From positions 17,237 through 46,421 of the forward strand of contig NW_003546853.1 in NCBI RefSeq assembly GCF_000090795.2: a DNA stretch of 29,185 nt, given 5' to 3'. Under the pieces are notes generated by a model. The model saw nothing but the letters and a program-made list of their open reading frames with translations, was not told where the DNA came from and made no database searches. The translations under genes and the position numbers were made by a program. Source of the stretch: Amphimedon queenslandica. Lineage: Eukaryota > Porifera > Demospongiae > Haplosclerida > Niphatidae. Shown here piece by piece: positions 18,281 through 29,082 of the stretch. Positions within the stretch are counted from its first letter, which is position 1. Each line of letters begins with the position of its first letter.

Positions 18281-21200
18281 AATGACGACTTATCTAAGAA
18301 GATTTCTGAATATGAAAGAGCCCATTTTGTCCAGCTTTGGAAACGGGACACTAAGACGGTCGAAGCAGCCCAAAAGATGCTGAGCAGGACATTGTCAAGC
18401 CGTATTAAGTACTATGTCCTTACTTATGCTTGTATTCATGGAGGTAGGAAGTTCAAAGCTCGTGGTGAAGGAAAAAGAAGTACACAGTATGCCACTGAGG
18501 CCATGTGCATCATCATGCCAGCATGCATGTGCCAATAAAGATTATCTGTCCACAGCCCACCCCTATCAATGATTCTTTTTATGTAGAACATTTCAAAAGG
18601 AATGTCCATTTGAGTTAAAACTGAGAGCATCTGTAGATGGAAATTTTCTTGAAGTGAGAGACTTTAACGAAAGTCACAATCATGAGATTACTCGAGTAAG
18701 TTAAGCCAAAAAAACCTTAAAATTTTGTATTATAATGACAAAATAAGTATGTTGATCATTTTTATAGGAGTTATTTAAGCAACTTCCAACACAGCGGAAG
18801 TTGTCTGCTCAAGAGCAAGCTTCTGCTAGGCATTTGCTGTCATTAAAAGCAAACAAGAAGATGGTCCAGGACAACTTATCAGCTGATACAGGCAAAGTTG
18901 TGTTACTGAAGGACCTTAGCAACATAATGAGACGAGACACAAGCGATACTAGAAACAATCTTAACCAAACAGTCAAGTTATTAACAGAAAAGTTTGGTGA
19001 ATAAAGACATTATTTAAGCCTTGTGCAAGTATTGTTATTTTTATTACTTTAGGCGCATCAGTTGAGCTATTATTAGGAGAAAATAATGTCCTTTTTGGTG
19101 TCTATTTTCAGGATGTGCAAATGAAGAACATCTTAAATTCTTATCCAGAAGTAGTTTGTGTGGATGCTACTTATAAGCTCCTAGAGTTGCGATTTCCAGT
19201 TTACATCATGCTCATTGAAGATGGCAATGGTCAAAGTGAAATCGTTGCTGTATTTCTGTTACAAGAAGAGACTGAAGAGTCAATTTCTTCTGTCATTGAT
19301 ATGTTTATTAGACAAAATCCAGCCTCTTCAAAAGTTCGTATTATAATTACAGATAAAGATATGACGGAGCGTGATGTATTAGCTAGAAAGTTTCCTTCTG
19401 CTCAGTTACTGATATGTTTGTTTCATACCCTAAGAACATTTCGTCGTGAAGTAACATTGGAGAAAATGGGGATTACTCCAGGCCAGCGCAATTTATACTT
19501 AGATCTCATGCAACAAATGGCTTATGCAGCCTCAGAAGAAAAGTATTTGGAAGTTTATGAAAGATTTAAAGATTCAGCTGTACCCTTGGTGAGGCAATAT
19601 TTTGACACTCAGTGGCATTCGATTCGCTCCCAGTGGGTTGTTGGTCTAAAGCACAGTTATGGAAGTTTTTTAAATAGTACCAATAATCGTGTCGAGTGTA
19701 TTAATTCAAAATTGAAGTCTGTGATTGACAGGTACAGTTCTTTGGAAGATTTTGTGGAGAAGTTTTTTTTGATTTTACGTGTCATGCGTTCTGAACGTGA
19801 TCATAGAGCTATTCAATCATCTCAAAAAGTTCCCGTAATTTTTCATACAGCCGATCCTGCTGTTGTAAAATATATGAAGCTACTTACCCCATATGCTTTT
19901 AAGTATTTTTCTCAGCAGTTAGCTTTGAAAGGGAAGGTATCTCTTAAAACTACCGATTTGTCACTTGAAGCTAATGACACGAATCAAATTTACGAAGTTA
20001 CTTGCTCTAGTGGAGTTACACTTAATGTTTCTGTAAATGATTGCCAATGTTCATCTTGGACTTCAATGAAAGCTTCCCTGCCGACATATCTTAGCAGTGA
20101 GAGATAAGGTAAAGATTGATCTTTATTCTGAAGAGCTATGTGATAAAAGGTGGCAAATTTCTTATTACAAGTCATGTCAACGTGCCTATACTGCTGATTC
20201 AAATGATGGTGGTGCTGAATCACCTGGATGTGTTAATTCAGTGTGTATTTCTTCAAAAAAGAAGAGGATACTTTCTCAGGTAGATTGTATGCCCTTTTTA
20301 GAATTTCAATAAGGCTATTACAAATCTATTTATAGTAGACTTAATCGAATGTAAAATGAATACACATTAATATGACAGATTGTAATTACACAATAAGGCT
20401 ATTACAAATCTATTTCTAGTAGACTTAATCGAATGTAAATGGTCATATTTTTTATTTTATATGGAAGTCTGAGAAGTTTCGCAGAGTTTCTAAATTGACA
20501 ACCAAACTGGCTTTTTTAGCATCTGAAGATAGTGGTCATAGGTTTAATGATAGATGTGAAGTATTGAAATTTATTGCAACAGAATGGGAAAATGGAAGAG
20601 GAGTTAGAGTTGAGAAAGGTATCCTATATTGTACCTTATTGTAGTAATGATCATTGTAAAGCAGAGAAAGATGAAGTTGAGAGCTGTATTTTAAATTCAG
20701 ATGAGAATGACGTACTTGATTATGGACAATCTGATGAAGGTTTGTGTTATGTTATGCAAAAATATTTATTATTTTACTTTTGAAGAAATGCAAGTGCACC
20801 ATGAGGATGAAAATTGTGTCATTGGTGTGTACATGTATTCATGTTTTTATACTTTTTAATAACTTTTAATTCCCTTTCAGATGAATTGCCACATCCAAAA
20901 AAAGCCCCAAAAATTGGTATTATAGGTAATAAGAATGTGCATATTAAAAAAATACACATACTGTCTTAATTTTTAATTGATTTTTAGGTGATAGTTCTAT
21001 TGATGATTTTTTGTCTCAAGAATTGTTTGCATCTGATTCTATAGCACCAATTGATATTGCTTCACAGTTGCCAGAACCTGCTACAGGTATAATTAATTTA
21101 ATGTTTGTCATTAAGATTAATTATTGTGGTGCTATACAGACAAGCTTCCTTCTACTGCACCTGTAGTTTCAATATCAAGTTAGTAACTTTCTTTTATCTG

Positions 21201-21793
21201 TTGGATTAAGTAACTGCATGAAACATAGAGATCAAAATGCCTCCTATTATTAAGAAAGGGGGGCGTCCAAAGGGTCATGAATTGACTGTAGTTGGTTTGC
21301 CCAGAAGGAAAATCAGAAAAAAGGATTAAGTCTTGCCTTTTATCTCATTACATGTATCAGTCAAAGAAAAAGGTTAGTATATGTGCTTGTGCATTATTGT
21401 TTATATTGATTTTTATAGTAATGTTGAAATGGTTTGTGGATGAACAAATTGTTGATAAAGCTTTGAAAGATTCAAGTATTTTAATTGATGAAAGTGAAGT
21501 TGAAGTAAGGCCTGAGAAGCTACCGGATGCCTTAAGGGACGAGAATGTTGAAGTTCACTTAATAAGGAAGTTCTTCACTGAGGATGCATGGCTGCTTGTC
21601 AAACAAGCTTGTGAATAGAAACAGATCAGTGTTTACATTTGCAAGACATGCAATAAAGATCTCAATGAGGCACAATCAATTGTGTGTGATCACTGCTTAG
21701 ATTGGAATCATTTGCATTGTGTAGGACTAAATAAAGCACCTAAGAAGAAGTATTGGTTCTGTAAAATGTGTTATGCATCTTGCTCTCATTGAT
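18149..21793 (+). pseudogene. MULE transposase, ZSWIM3-like, with SWIM, AT-hook and PHD modules
   Basis: Probable exons are 18149-18487, 18587-18695, 18769-18996, 19053-20279, about 20468-20735, 20881-20925, 20988-21086, 21140-21178, 21229-about 21330 and about 21420-21793. The N-terminus has an acidic leader and a FAR1/WRKY-GCM1-like DNA-binding region (YERAHFVQLWKRD, CPFE, HNHE). The DDE core shows Asp in VCVDATYKLLELR, Asp in ITDKDMTERDVL and Glu in NNRVECINSKLK. An extra A near 20066-20071 breaks the SWIM finger (CQCSSW, with CRH in the next frame). GGRPKG near 21259 is AT-hook-like. A C-terminal PHD finger follows (CKTC, CDHC, HLHC, CKMC) at about 21637-21777, after an in-frame TAG at 21616. 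It would cut and paste the element. Confidence 0.9.
20308..20438 (+). repeat. direct repeat of about 49 bp in a MULE intron
   Basis: CAATAAGGCTATTACAAATC and the following bases occur at 20308-20356 and again at 20390-20438, differing at about one base (TTTATAG versus TTTCTAG). They are separated by 33 bases. This is a local duplication between the fourth and fifth exons. Confidence 0.9.
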
Positions 21794-21855
21794 TGATTAC
21801 TGACATTATAATTGTTTATTGGAGAAAATACTTTTAATAATAAAATCAGTTTGCA

Positions 21856-21982
21856 AGATAAGAATCAAAGATGTTCTTCACTTGCACATCCTGAAAATAG
21901 ACACCAAAAAGGACATTATTTTCTCAGTCCTAATAATAGCTCAACTGATGTGCCTAAAGTAATAAAAATAACAATACTTGCA
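21856..21982 (-). repeat. inverted copy of internal MULE sequence 19024-19144
   Basis: Reading the minus strand from 21982 gives the intron end (TGCAAGTATTGTTATTTTTA), the 3' splice site and the first codons of exon 4, matching 19024-19144 except for a 4-base insertion and a few substitutions. It adjoins the 3' terminal repeat, so the whole 3' end equals the 5' end with 18281-19023 deleted, inverted. Confidence 0.93.
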
Positions 21983-21985
21983 ATA

Positions 21986-22235
21986 GGTCTCGAAGGTTTG
22001 GCCAACTCTGAAATCAGTAGAGTTAGTAACAACTCTGGTCCCTTCGTCAGCTACTTCCATGAGGCTATCGTCCTCACCTTCGTCTTCACCATCATCTAAC
22101 TGACTGATACCTGCCATCTTAACTTGATCACGTGAGTTTCACTTTACGGCTCTCCGTAAAAACTGGTATGCGGGCCGTAAACGGCTCATTAAGATATAAA
22201 AATTAAGAACCGTTTACGGCGCAGGAGCCACTGCC
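21986..22235 (-). repeat. 3' terminal inverted repeat of the MULE (250 bp)
   Basis: Inverted copy of 18031-18280 with one base different. On the minus strand it carries the same upstream sequence, TCACGTGA box and ATG (at about 22117), so it could drive a short antisense reading into the element. Confidence 0.95.
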
Positions 22236-22244
22236 ATAAAAAAT

Positions 22245-23847
22245 ACACCAAAAAATCATGTCAGTTACACTTTAAGTGGAGGGTCTGATTCACCAGCAGT
22301 CTTTAAAACACTTACAGCAGCACCAACATCATTTTCTCCTGTACATTTGCTAATTTTGGTCTTTATTTTCATAAATACCTATGCGTAAGGTCTTCTTTTA
22401 CCATTGTACTGAGGTCTTTTTGTTTATTAATCATGTGGAGCAGACATTGACAATGACCAACAAGGGTCAACAAAAGATTTTGGTACAGGCTTAAAGTATT
22501 TCTCCATTACATTTATAGCATGTGTGCTAGTGCACACATACATGAATGCTATGCCACACGTTGACCACACTCATAATAGGCTATTAAATAATTGACGTGA
22601 CTAATGGCTAAACAATCTTATAAGTGTAAAAGTTGTCCTAAGATTGATTTCATCACCTTGCGTGTATAGTAGGCATTTATTTCTTTTTAATAATTATAAA
22701 GGTTCTATCTACCTTGTAGTGATTCTTGATAAGTCCTTTAGGCATCATCTTTGCTTTATTCTTTTTGCTAAAAAGGTCATAACTTTGTCCTGCTTCCGAA
22801 CCACCATTTTGTTTTCCATGATCACACCCACTTACATGAGGGGCTTGTTGGAGCATTGCTAAGTGAGTCAAAATTGCTATTTCTTCAATACAACGTGCAT
22901 AGAAGACAAGAAGAAATGTAAGTGTCGACATACAATCAATTATTTTACATCACGGGGGCTGAATTCAATCTGAGGAATGACCTTGGGCCATTGCCACAAG
23001 GTCGTGAAAACATGACTTAAATTGTCATGTTATACAAAATTTGCCACAAAAATGAAACTTAGTCCCCATGAGACTTTACAGTATGTACAATAGTAACTGA
23101 GGCAACACCAGTAAAAACACTAATGGTCCACCCTTCAAACACTACTGCTGCTACTGGTATGTGGCAAATTATAACATAATTTTTACAAAACCTAATTGAA
23201 AGCTCCAACAATGCCATTTTCTTTAAGTGCTCCTGAAACTAGTGTTACTGGAAGTACTGTCCACAGATAATGTGACATAATGTGTGTAAAATCATAATAT
23301 TTTAGTGCAATCAACAACTAGTACCTTAGCTACCAAGACAGCTCCCTGCAGTTTAGCCAATGCATTAGCATCTTCTAGTAAACATGCATCAATATAAATA
23401 ATTAATTTTGACAACGATGGTACATAAGTATCACATAATGATTGCGTTGTATAGATATTCCATTTACTGGATACCCTGGGCTGAAAGTACATATGACAGG
23501 GAATGCACCCATTGGTTTCTTCCATTTGCTTGTCACAGAAAATATTAAAAACAACAACTATCAGGATTGAACAAAATGTGACTCAATATGAGAAAACCAG
23601 GCTATCTGCGGAATTTTGGTAAAATCGGTTTTTGGTACACAGTTAGAGAAAAAAATTCCTTTCCAACAATGACATTTATGACAATGCACAATAAAAATTT
23701 GAAATTAGGGACGCTGATTGCACGATTGCTCTGGAGTACAAGTACAGACAAAAAGCCATTTTAAGTTATTTTAATGTAGGGTTGCACCTATTATGCCAGC
23801 ATAATTCTGGGAATAAAAAGGAATAATCGGTTGAAACCGGGAATAAA
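22245..23847. other. poorly explained stretch with weak minus-strand coding fragments
   Basis: Two fragments look more protein-like than their surroundings but are not identified. One runs on the minus strand from about 22515 to 22290 with VMEKYFKPVPKSFVDPC and GENDVGAAVSVLKTAGESD, faintly like the N-terminus of pogo/jerky-type transposases. The other at 23292-23525 (-) contains PSLSKLIIYIDACLLEDANA and ends beside a plausible donor. The remainder is AT-rich; CATGAC/GTCATG flank a small hairpin near 23011-23029. Confidence 0.3.
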
Positions 23848-24588
23848 ATGAAAATGCCAACTAAAAAAGGTGATGGCATTGAGCAGATTGAAGATCTGGT
23901 GAAAGATGAACTTGAAGCTACTACAGAGGCTACATCAGAGTGTACAGAGATACTTAGTAAATCTGATTCAGAATATGATGAGTCTAGTTCAAGTAGTTTT
24001 GTGAAGACTACCTTGAGTTAACTACGTTCACTTACTTCATCAGAACGTGCAAGAAAGAGAAGAGTAGACAGAAACCCAACAAAAGGATAAAGGCAATCTG
24101 GTGCTTGTGGAAGGAATGATCCGTAAAATATTACCCCTGATAAAGTAAATCAGCTAGGCAAAGAATCATTGACTGTTTCCAAGAATAAATTGTTTTGCAT
24201 AGCTTGCTGAGAAGAGTTATCAGTCAAGAGCAGTGTATTACACATGCACATTTAATCACGTCAGCAGTAAGGAGCAGTTGTCTTCCAAGGAAATGATTGA
24301 AGGGGTAAGAGAAAAGTAGAGGCTGAGGGTATCAAGGAGATACATTACCTACAAATCTACAAGTTTACAAAGTAAAAGTTGTCTAGGCATTTTCGAAAAG
24401 TGGTATACCCATTCACAAAATCAATGGATTTCAGGATATATTACAAGAGAATGCTCTACGTTTAAAAGATAGACTACACTTGTCAGATCTTATACCATTT
24501 ATATTGGAGCAAGAAGTCAATAGGATTAAAGAAGAAATCGCTGAAAAGCAAGTATCATTTATACTTGATGGTACTACTCAACTATAGT
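23848..24588 (+). pseudogene. hAT-like (CGGBP1-type) transposase remnant with BED-like finger
   Basis: It starts MKMPTKKGDGIEQIEDLV, with an acidic and Ser-rich leader. A TAA interrupts after VKTTLS, then LRSLTSSERARKRRVDRNPT continues in frame. A BED-like finger follows: SLTVSKNKLFCIAC ... SSVLHMHI. After several stops and slips the sequence still shows HLSDLIPFILEQEVNRIKEE-like and VSFILDGTTQL-like segments near 24478-24588, matching a repetitive hAT-related family that I recall from sponges and corals. The match then ends abruptly, so the catalytic part is missing. Confidence 0.55.
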
Positions 24589-24924
24589 AAAGCGCCAATA
24601 AATGGCCACGCCCATCAAACAGACGCTGGTGCTCTTCTGCTGGGCTGTTGTATCAAGATTCCATAGTTGCATTTGCTAGAGCTTTTACAAAGCCATAGGG
24701 TACATGCAACATTGGAATGGATGGATTCCTCTTGCTTTGACAGAAAGCTTTTTAATGATAAGTCCGGACAAACATTTTCCTAAAAAAATTCCATTCTGCG
24801 GACGATGGCTACTATACAGCACAGAAGGTGCTAATAGCTCACCCAGCAGTACTGTTAGAAAGGACTATGATTGTAGTGTATAGACAGCAAGTTACAGCTT
24901 GCTATCTTTACTTTTTGCAAAAAA
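24589..24924. other. non-coding interval between two transposon remnants
   Basis: No ORF, repeat or motif is convincing here. It begins where the hAT-like coding match ends and finishes at the TA target site of the pogo element. Confidence 0.4.
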
Positions 24925-25026
24925 TACTCCAGTGTACATGCACCTATAGATGCCAATATTCGGAAGGCTCGTTATTCAGACAATTGGAACCTTATTTCTT
25001 TTTAGCTGTGTTTATGACTGCAAAAA

Positions 25027-25470
25027 TGTTTCTTTATTTTAAAAAATTTGTAGTGATACACCACTAGTCTAGATACCTAACTGCTTGTTAATTTGTTAAT
25101 AATAACAATAATAATAATAATACTATGGGGCTTAGCATGGCCATGCCCTATTGGCAATGAGAATGCTCAGAAGCCTCGTGTTCAGAGTGAGAGAAAAAGA
25201 AATTGTTTTGATGGTTGTTTAATTCTTGTTTGTGCTTCAGTGGACCAGTGCTCTGCTTTCAAGTGGAAGTGTTGTCTACATTGTAAGTTTACAACACTGA
25301 ACAACAATGCTATGATTGTTTTTCACTTTTTATGCAGCCTAGGCATGGTGCTAAACTGCTAAATTGCTGTGTATATACTTTATTATGGCAGCTTCGGCGT
25401 TCTTCATTCCTCTGAAAAAAAGATTAGTTATTAGTAGTAAAACACAGATAGATATACCTACACAACCATC
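25027..25470. other. 5' non-coding region of the pogo element
   Basis: Between the left inverted repeat and the transposase. It includes a TAA/CAA microsatellite near 25098-25122. An 89-codon frame at 25093-25362 has no recognisable content. Confidence 0.4.
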
Positions 25471-25472
25471 TA

Positions 25473-27120
25473 TGCTTTAGTCACGTCGCCCCCATATTTA
25501 TAAATTCTGGAATGATGATAAATTAAGTAGAGCAATGGGTGCAATACATGACAGTATGAGTGTTAGACGAGCTGCAGAAGAAAATAGAATACCACGCTCA
25601 ACTTTGCACGATCACTATAGTGGCAAAATTGCTCATGGGTCTAGCAGTGATCCGAAACGATATCTTGATTCAATAGAAAAGGCCAAATTGGCACAATTTT
25701 TGACAGATAGCTCGTTAAAAGGATATTCACATACTCCTAAACAAGTAGTTGTGCTAGTTCAAAATGTAGTTGATACGAAAGGCATGAATGTTAAAGTTTC
25801 CAATAGCTAGAGGAAATCTTTCTGCTCTAGACACTCTGATTTAACTGTCAGAACTGCTGAAGTTTTAACTAACATGCGTCTAAAAGGCAGTAGCAAACAA
25901 ATTATCGGAAATTATTTTGATTTACTCGAAACAACTATTTCACATGATAAGCTAGCTGACCTTCCCTGTCAAATCTTTAACTTAGATGAATCTAGATTCC
26001 CATTGAGCCCAAAGCCTCCAAAAATAGTGACAAAAAAGGGAGAAAAGCATCCGATTGCATTATCTAGCAATGAAAAAACTAATAACGTGTTAGCTTACTG
26101 TAATGCTGGTGGATATGCTATCCCGCCATTGGTAATTTTTGATAGCAAAACATTGAATCCTGAACTAATATTAGGTGAAGTTCCAGGAACAATTTATGAA
26201 TTAAGTGACTCTGGTTGGATTGATTCTGAGATTTTTGAAACCTGGTTCACAAACCACTGGTCATTCAAGCCATTTTAGCCCCTTATTTGTCATTTAGGCT
26301 GCCGAAGATGTTGTCTTTTGCCTCCCTCCTCATTCCAAACAAAACTTAATATTAGATAAGGGTGTCTTTGGCCCCTTATAAAGAGCATGGCGGGAGGAAT
26401 GTCATGATTACTTGCTTAAAAATCCTAGTAAAGTTGTCTCAATATATCAATTCTCTTACTTATTTGGTAGAGCATGGATGAAAGCTGTGACTCCTCATAA
26501 CCATTTTAAAAGGCTTTGAAGTGACTGGTATTTATCCCATCAATCGTTATAAATTGTTGCCTCAAAAACCACCATCAACAGAGCGCACTAGTTCGTTCAT
26601 TCCTCTATTAACTCCTGTCTGCCACTCACTTGTACCTACTTATAACACTTATTCAGATGATGTTTTTTTATCTGATGAATTAGAATCAAACAATGATCTG
26701 CCTATTCCAACTCCTATACCTATTCCAACTCCTCCTTTGCAGTCTGATTCACCTCCTCCATCTTTTCAAACACACCCAAGCAGCTTGGCACCATTCACTG
26801 CTGAGGAAATATTGCTGTTTAGCAAGTGCAAGGAAGAGGGTGACGATATTACTACAGATGATAGATACAATTACTGGTTGTCACTGGAAAGTAATGCAGT
26901 AATGCAACAACCCCAAAAGGAGTCTATAGATACTAAAATTATCAGAGCTCAAAGTGTTCCGTTATCGATAAAATATCCAGACATACAACCAAAATCAACT
27001 GCATGAGTGCTAACAAGCAAGAATGTCTAGCAGAGATAAATGAAAAACACCTTAAGAAAATGGAAAAACATAGAAAATTAGAGGAAAAAAAATAAAATAA
27101 CTGAAAAGAAAATCATTAAA
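25473..27120 (+). pseudogene. pogo-type DDE_1 transposase, N-terminal and core parts
   Basis: The psq-type helix-turn-helix is RAMGAIHDSMSVRRAAEEN with RIPRSTLHDHYSGKI. A TAG at 25808-25810 stands where the family usually has Trp. The core begins with FDLLETTISHDKL and has the first Asp in IFNLDESRFPL, followed by AYCNAGGYAIPPLVIFD and GWIDSEIFETWFTNH. Then a deletion joins NH directly to GHSSHF in a new frame (about 26253-26276), removing the second catalytic Asp. VVFCLPPH and KGVFGPL-like remnants follow; the tail from 26521 reads VTGIYPINRYKLLPQ, then a Pro-rich stretch and a Lys/Glu-rich coil to about 27100. It would have moved the element; it cannot now. Confidence 0.88.
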
Positions 27121-27154
27121 ATTATTTTGCAATTAATTTATTAAGAAACAGGAG

Positions 27155-28690
27155 CTGCTAGAGATGGAGGTAGAGGTGGTGCTGTTAGACCTACTATGAG
27201 ACAAGGAACTGATGTAACTGATACTGGAATTGGTACAATCATACTAATATCATCATTTATTATTTCAATAATATTAGGTGAAAGTGAAGAGTATGTTGAA
27301 CGAATTCAAACAGCTAGAGGGAGAGGTAGACACAGATGCAGAGCTGTTAGAGCTAATTTAACTGATATCATTTATTGTTTTAATGATATTAGGTGAAAGT
27401 GAAGAGTATGTTGAAGAAATTCAAACAGCTAGAGGGAGAGGCAGAGGCAGAAGAGCTGTTAGAGCTAATTTAACTGATACTGAAAATGGTACAATTATAC
27501 TAATATTATCATTTATCATTTTAATGATATTAGGTGAAAGTGAAGATTATGTTGAAGGAATTCAAACAACTAGAGGGAGAGACAGAGCTGTTCGAGATAA
27601 TTTAACTGATACTGGAATTGGTACAATCATACTAATATCATTTATTGTTTTAATGATATTAGGTGAAAATGAAGAGTATGTTGAAGGAATTCAAACAGCT
27701 AGAGGGAGAGGCAGAGGCAGAGCTGTTAGAGCTAATTTAACTGATACTGGAAATGGTACAAACATAGTAATAATTATTGTCATTTACTGTTTTAATGATA
27801 TTAGGTGAAAGTGAGGAGTATGTTGGAGGAATTCAAACAGCTAGAGGGACAGGCAGAGTCGGAGCTGTTTGACTTACTTAGCTGATACTGGAAACGGTAC
27901 AATCATACTAATATTATCATTTATTGTTTTAATGATATTAGGTGAAAGTGAAGAGTATGTTGGAGGAATTCAAACAGCTAGAGCCAGAGGCAGAGGCAGA
28001 GCTGTTAGAACTAATTCAACTGATACTGGAAATGGTGCAATCATACTAATATCATCATTTATTGTTTTAATGATATTAGGTGAAAGTGAGGAGTATGTTG
28101 GAGTTATTCAAACAGCTAGAAGAAGTTGAGCTGTTAGAGCTAATTTAACTGATACTGGAAATGGTACAATCATACTAATATTATCTTTCATCATTTTAAT
28201 GATATTAGGTGAAAGTGAGGAGTATGTTGAAGGAATTTAAACAGCTTGAGGGGGAGGCGGAGGCAGAGCTGTTAGAGCTAATTTAACTGATACTGGAAAT
28301 GGTACAATCATAATAATATTATCATTTATTGTTTTAATGATATTAGGTGAAAGTGAAGAGTTTGTTGAAGGAATTCAAACAGCTAGAGGGAGAGGTAGAC
28401 GCAGAGGCAAAGCTGTTAGAGCTAATTTAACTGATACTGGAAATGGTACAATCATACTAACATTTTCATTTATCGTTTTAATGATATTAGGTGAAAGTGA
28501 GGAGTATGTTGAAGGAATTTAAACAGGGGGAGAGGTGAAGGCAGAGCTGTTAGAGCTAATTTAACTGATACTGGAAATGGTACAATCATACTAATATTAT
28601 CATTTATCATTGTAATCATACTACATAAAAGTGAAGAGTATGGAACTCGAGATAGAAGAGGCAGAAGTACTAGAGACACTGCAAAAGATT
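27155..28690 (+). repeat. tandem array of about ten units of 129-144 bp, each an exon plus mini-intron
   Basis: The marker GTGAAAGTGA(A/G)GAGTATG or close variants starts at 27278, 27393, 27534, 27663, 27805, 27942, 28080, 28209, 28347 and 28491, with a degenerate eleventh near 28625. Each unit has a part of about 93 nt encoding ESEEYVEGIQTARGRGRGRA and VRANLTDTGN, then about 45 nt running GTACAATCATACTAATA to GATATTAG. The second part has GT-AG ends and a TACTAAT branch-like motif, so I read it as an intron. Spliced, the array would give an Arg/Gly-rich repeat of about 31 residues. Stops in units five, seven and eight and a deletion in the first intron show decay. Confidence 0.85.
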
Positions 28691-28719
28691 ATGGTACAAT
28701 CAATTAAATAAGTCATTCA

Positions 28720-28905
28720 TATGAAGTATATGTCAACAGAAGGCAAGAGTGATTGTGAACTGGATAAATGTTTAAATCCGAACGAAGCAGACTAAGTAAT
28801 GTATTCGGAATGTAACCAGTGGTTTCATTGTGTCTGTGCATCTGTGTCTATATTCAAAGGAAGACAGTCTAATTATGTTTCTTCTTGTAGTAAAGTCAAA
28901 TAATT
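28720..28905 (+). pseudogene. degenerate PHD-finger tail of the pogo element
   Basis: After the array the plus strand encodes STEGKSDCELDKCLNPNEAD, a TAA, then VMYSECNQWFHCVCASVS and NYVSSC. The spacing CX4-5C, CX2-like C, WFHC, and final C resembles a PHD finger (Cys4-His-Cys3) with one or two ligands lost. In intact relatives it would follow the tail and could read histone marks; that role is inferred. Confidence 0.5.
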
Positions 28906-29082
28906 CAATGTTTGACATACGTTATGATTGTTTTTAATTCACAAAAATAATTATTAATTATGCATTGCCATAATTATGGGCGGATGGCGGAGGAAAGGCT
29001 ATGCAATGTGCATTGTGAATTGCATGCATAACTAATGCATACCAGCTGCATCTGACAGCAAAAACAAGCCACCAGGCTATTC
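28906..29082. other. 3' non-coding region of the pogo element
   Basis: No ORF. Contains ATGCAT and TGCAT-rich short palindromes (about 28958-29040) before the right inverted repeat. Confidence 0.4.

Larger units (their letters stand above)
18031..22235 (+). mobile_element. Mutator-like element (MULE), 4205 bp, with transposase
   Basis: An exact 9-bp direct repeat, ATAAAAAAT, flanks the element at 18022-18030 and 22236-22244. The ends are 250-bp terminal inverted repeats that differ at one base. The interior carries a spliced MULE transposase on the plus strand. All three hallmarks of the superfamily are thus seen directly. The transposase is broken by a one-base insertion and a stop, while the repeats are almost identical, so this copy was probably moved or homogenised recently. 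Confidence 0.96.

Noticed and set aside
25093..25362. 89-codon plus-strand ORF in the pogo 5' region
   Set aside because: Its start is a TAA/CAA microsatellite and the remainder resembles no pogo sequence.
27383..28129. A multi-pass membrane protein with repeated hydrophobic segments
   Set aside because: The hydrophobic stretches coincide with GT-AG bounded 42-49-nt parts carrying a branch-like motif; they are more likely mini-introns read through in frame.
27155..28690. CRISPR-like array
   Set aside because: Units are contiguous, 129-144 bp and fully similar, with no unique spacers, and lie inside a eukaryotic transposon.
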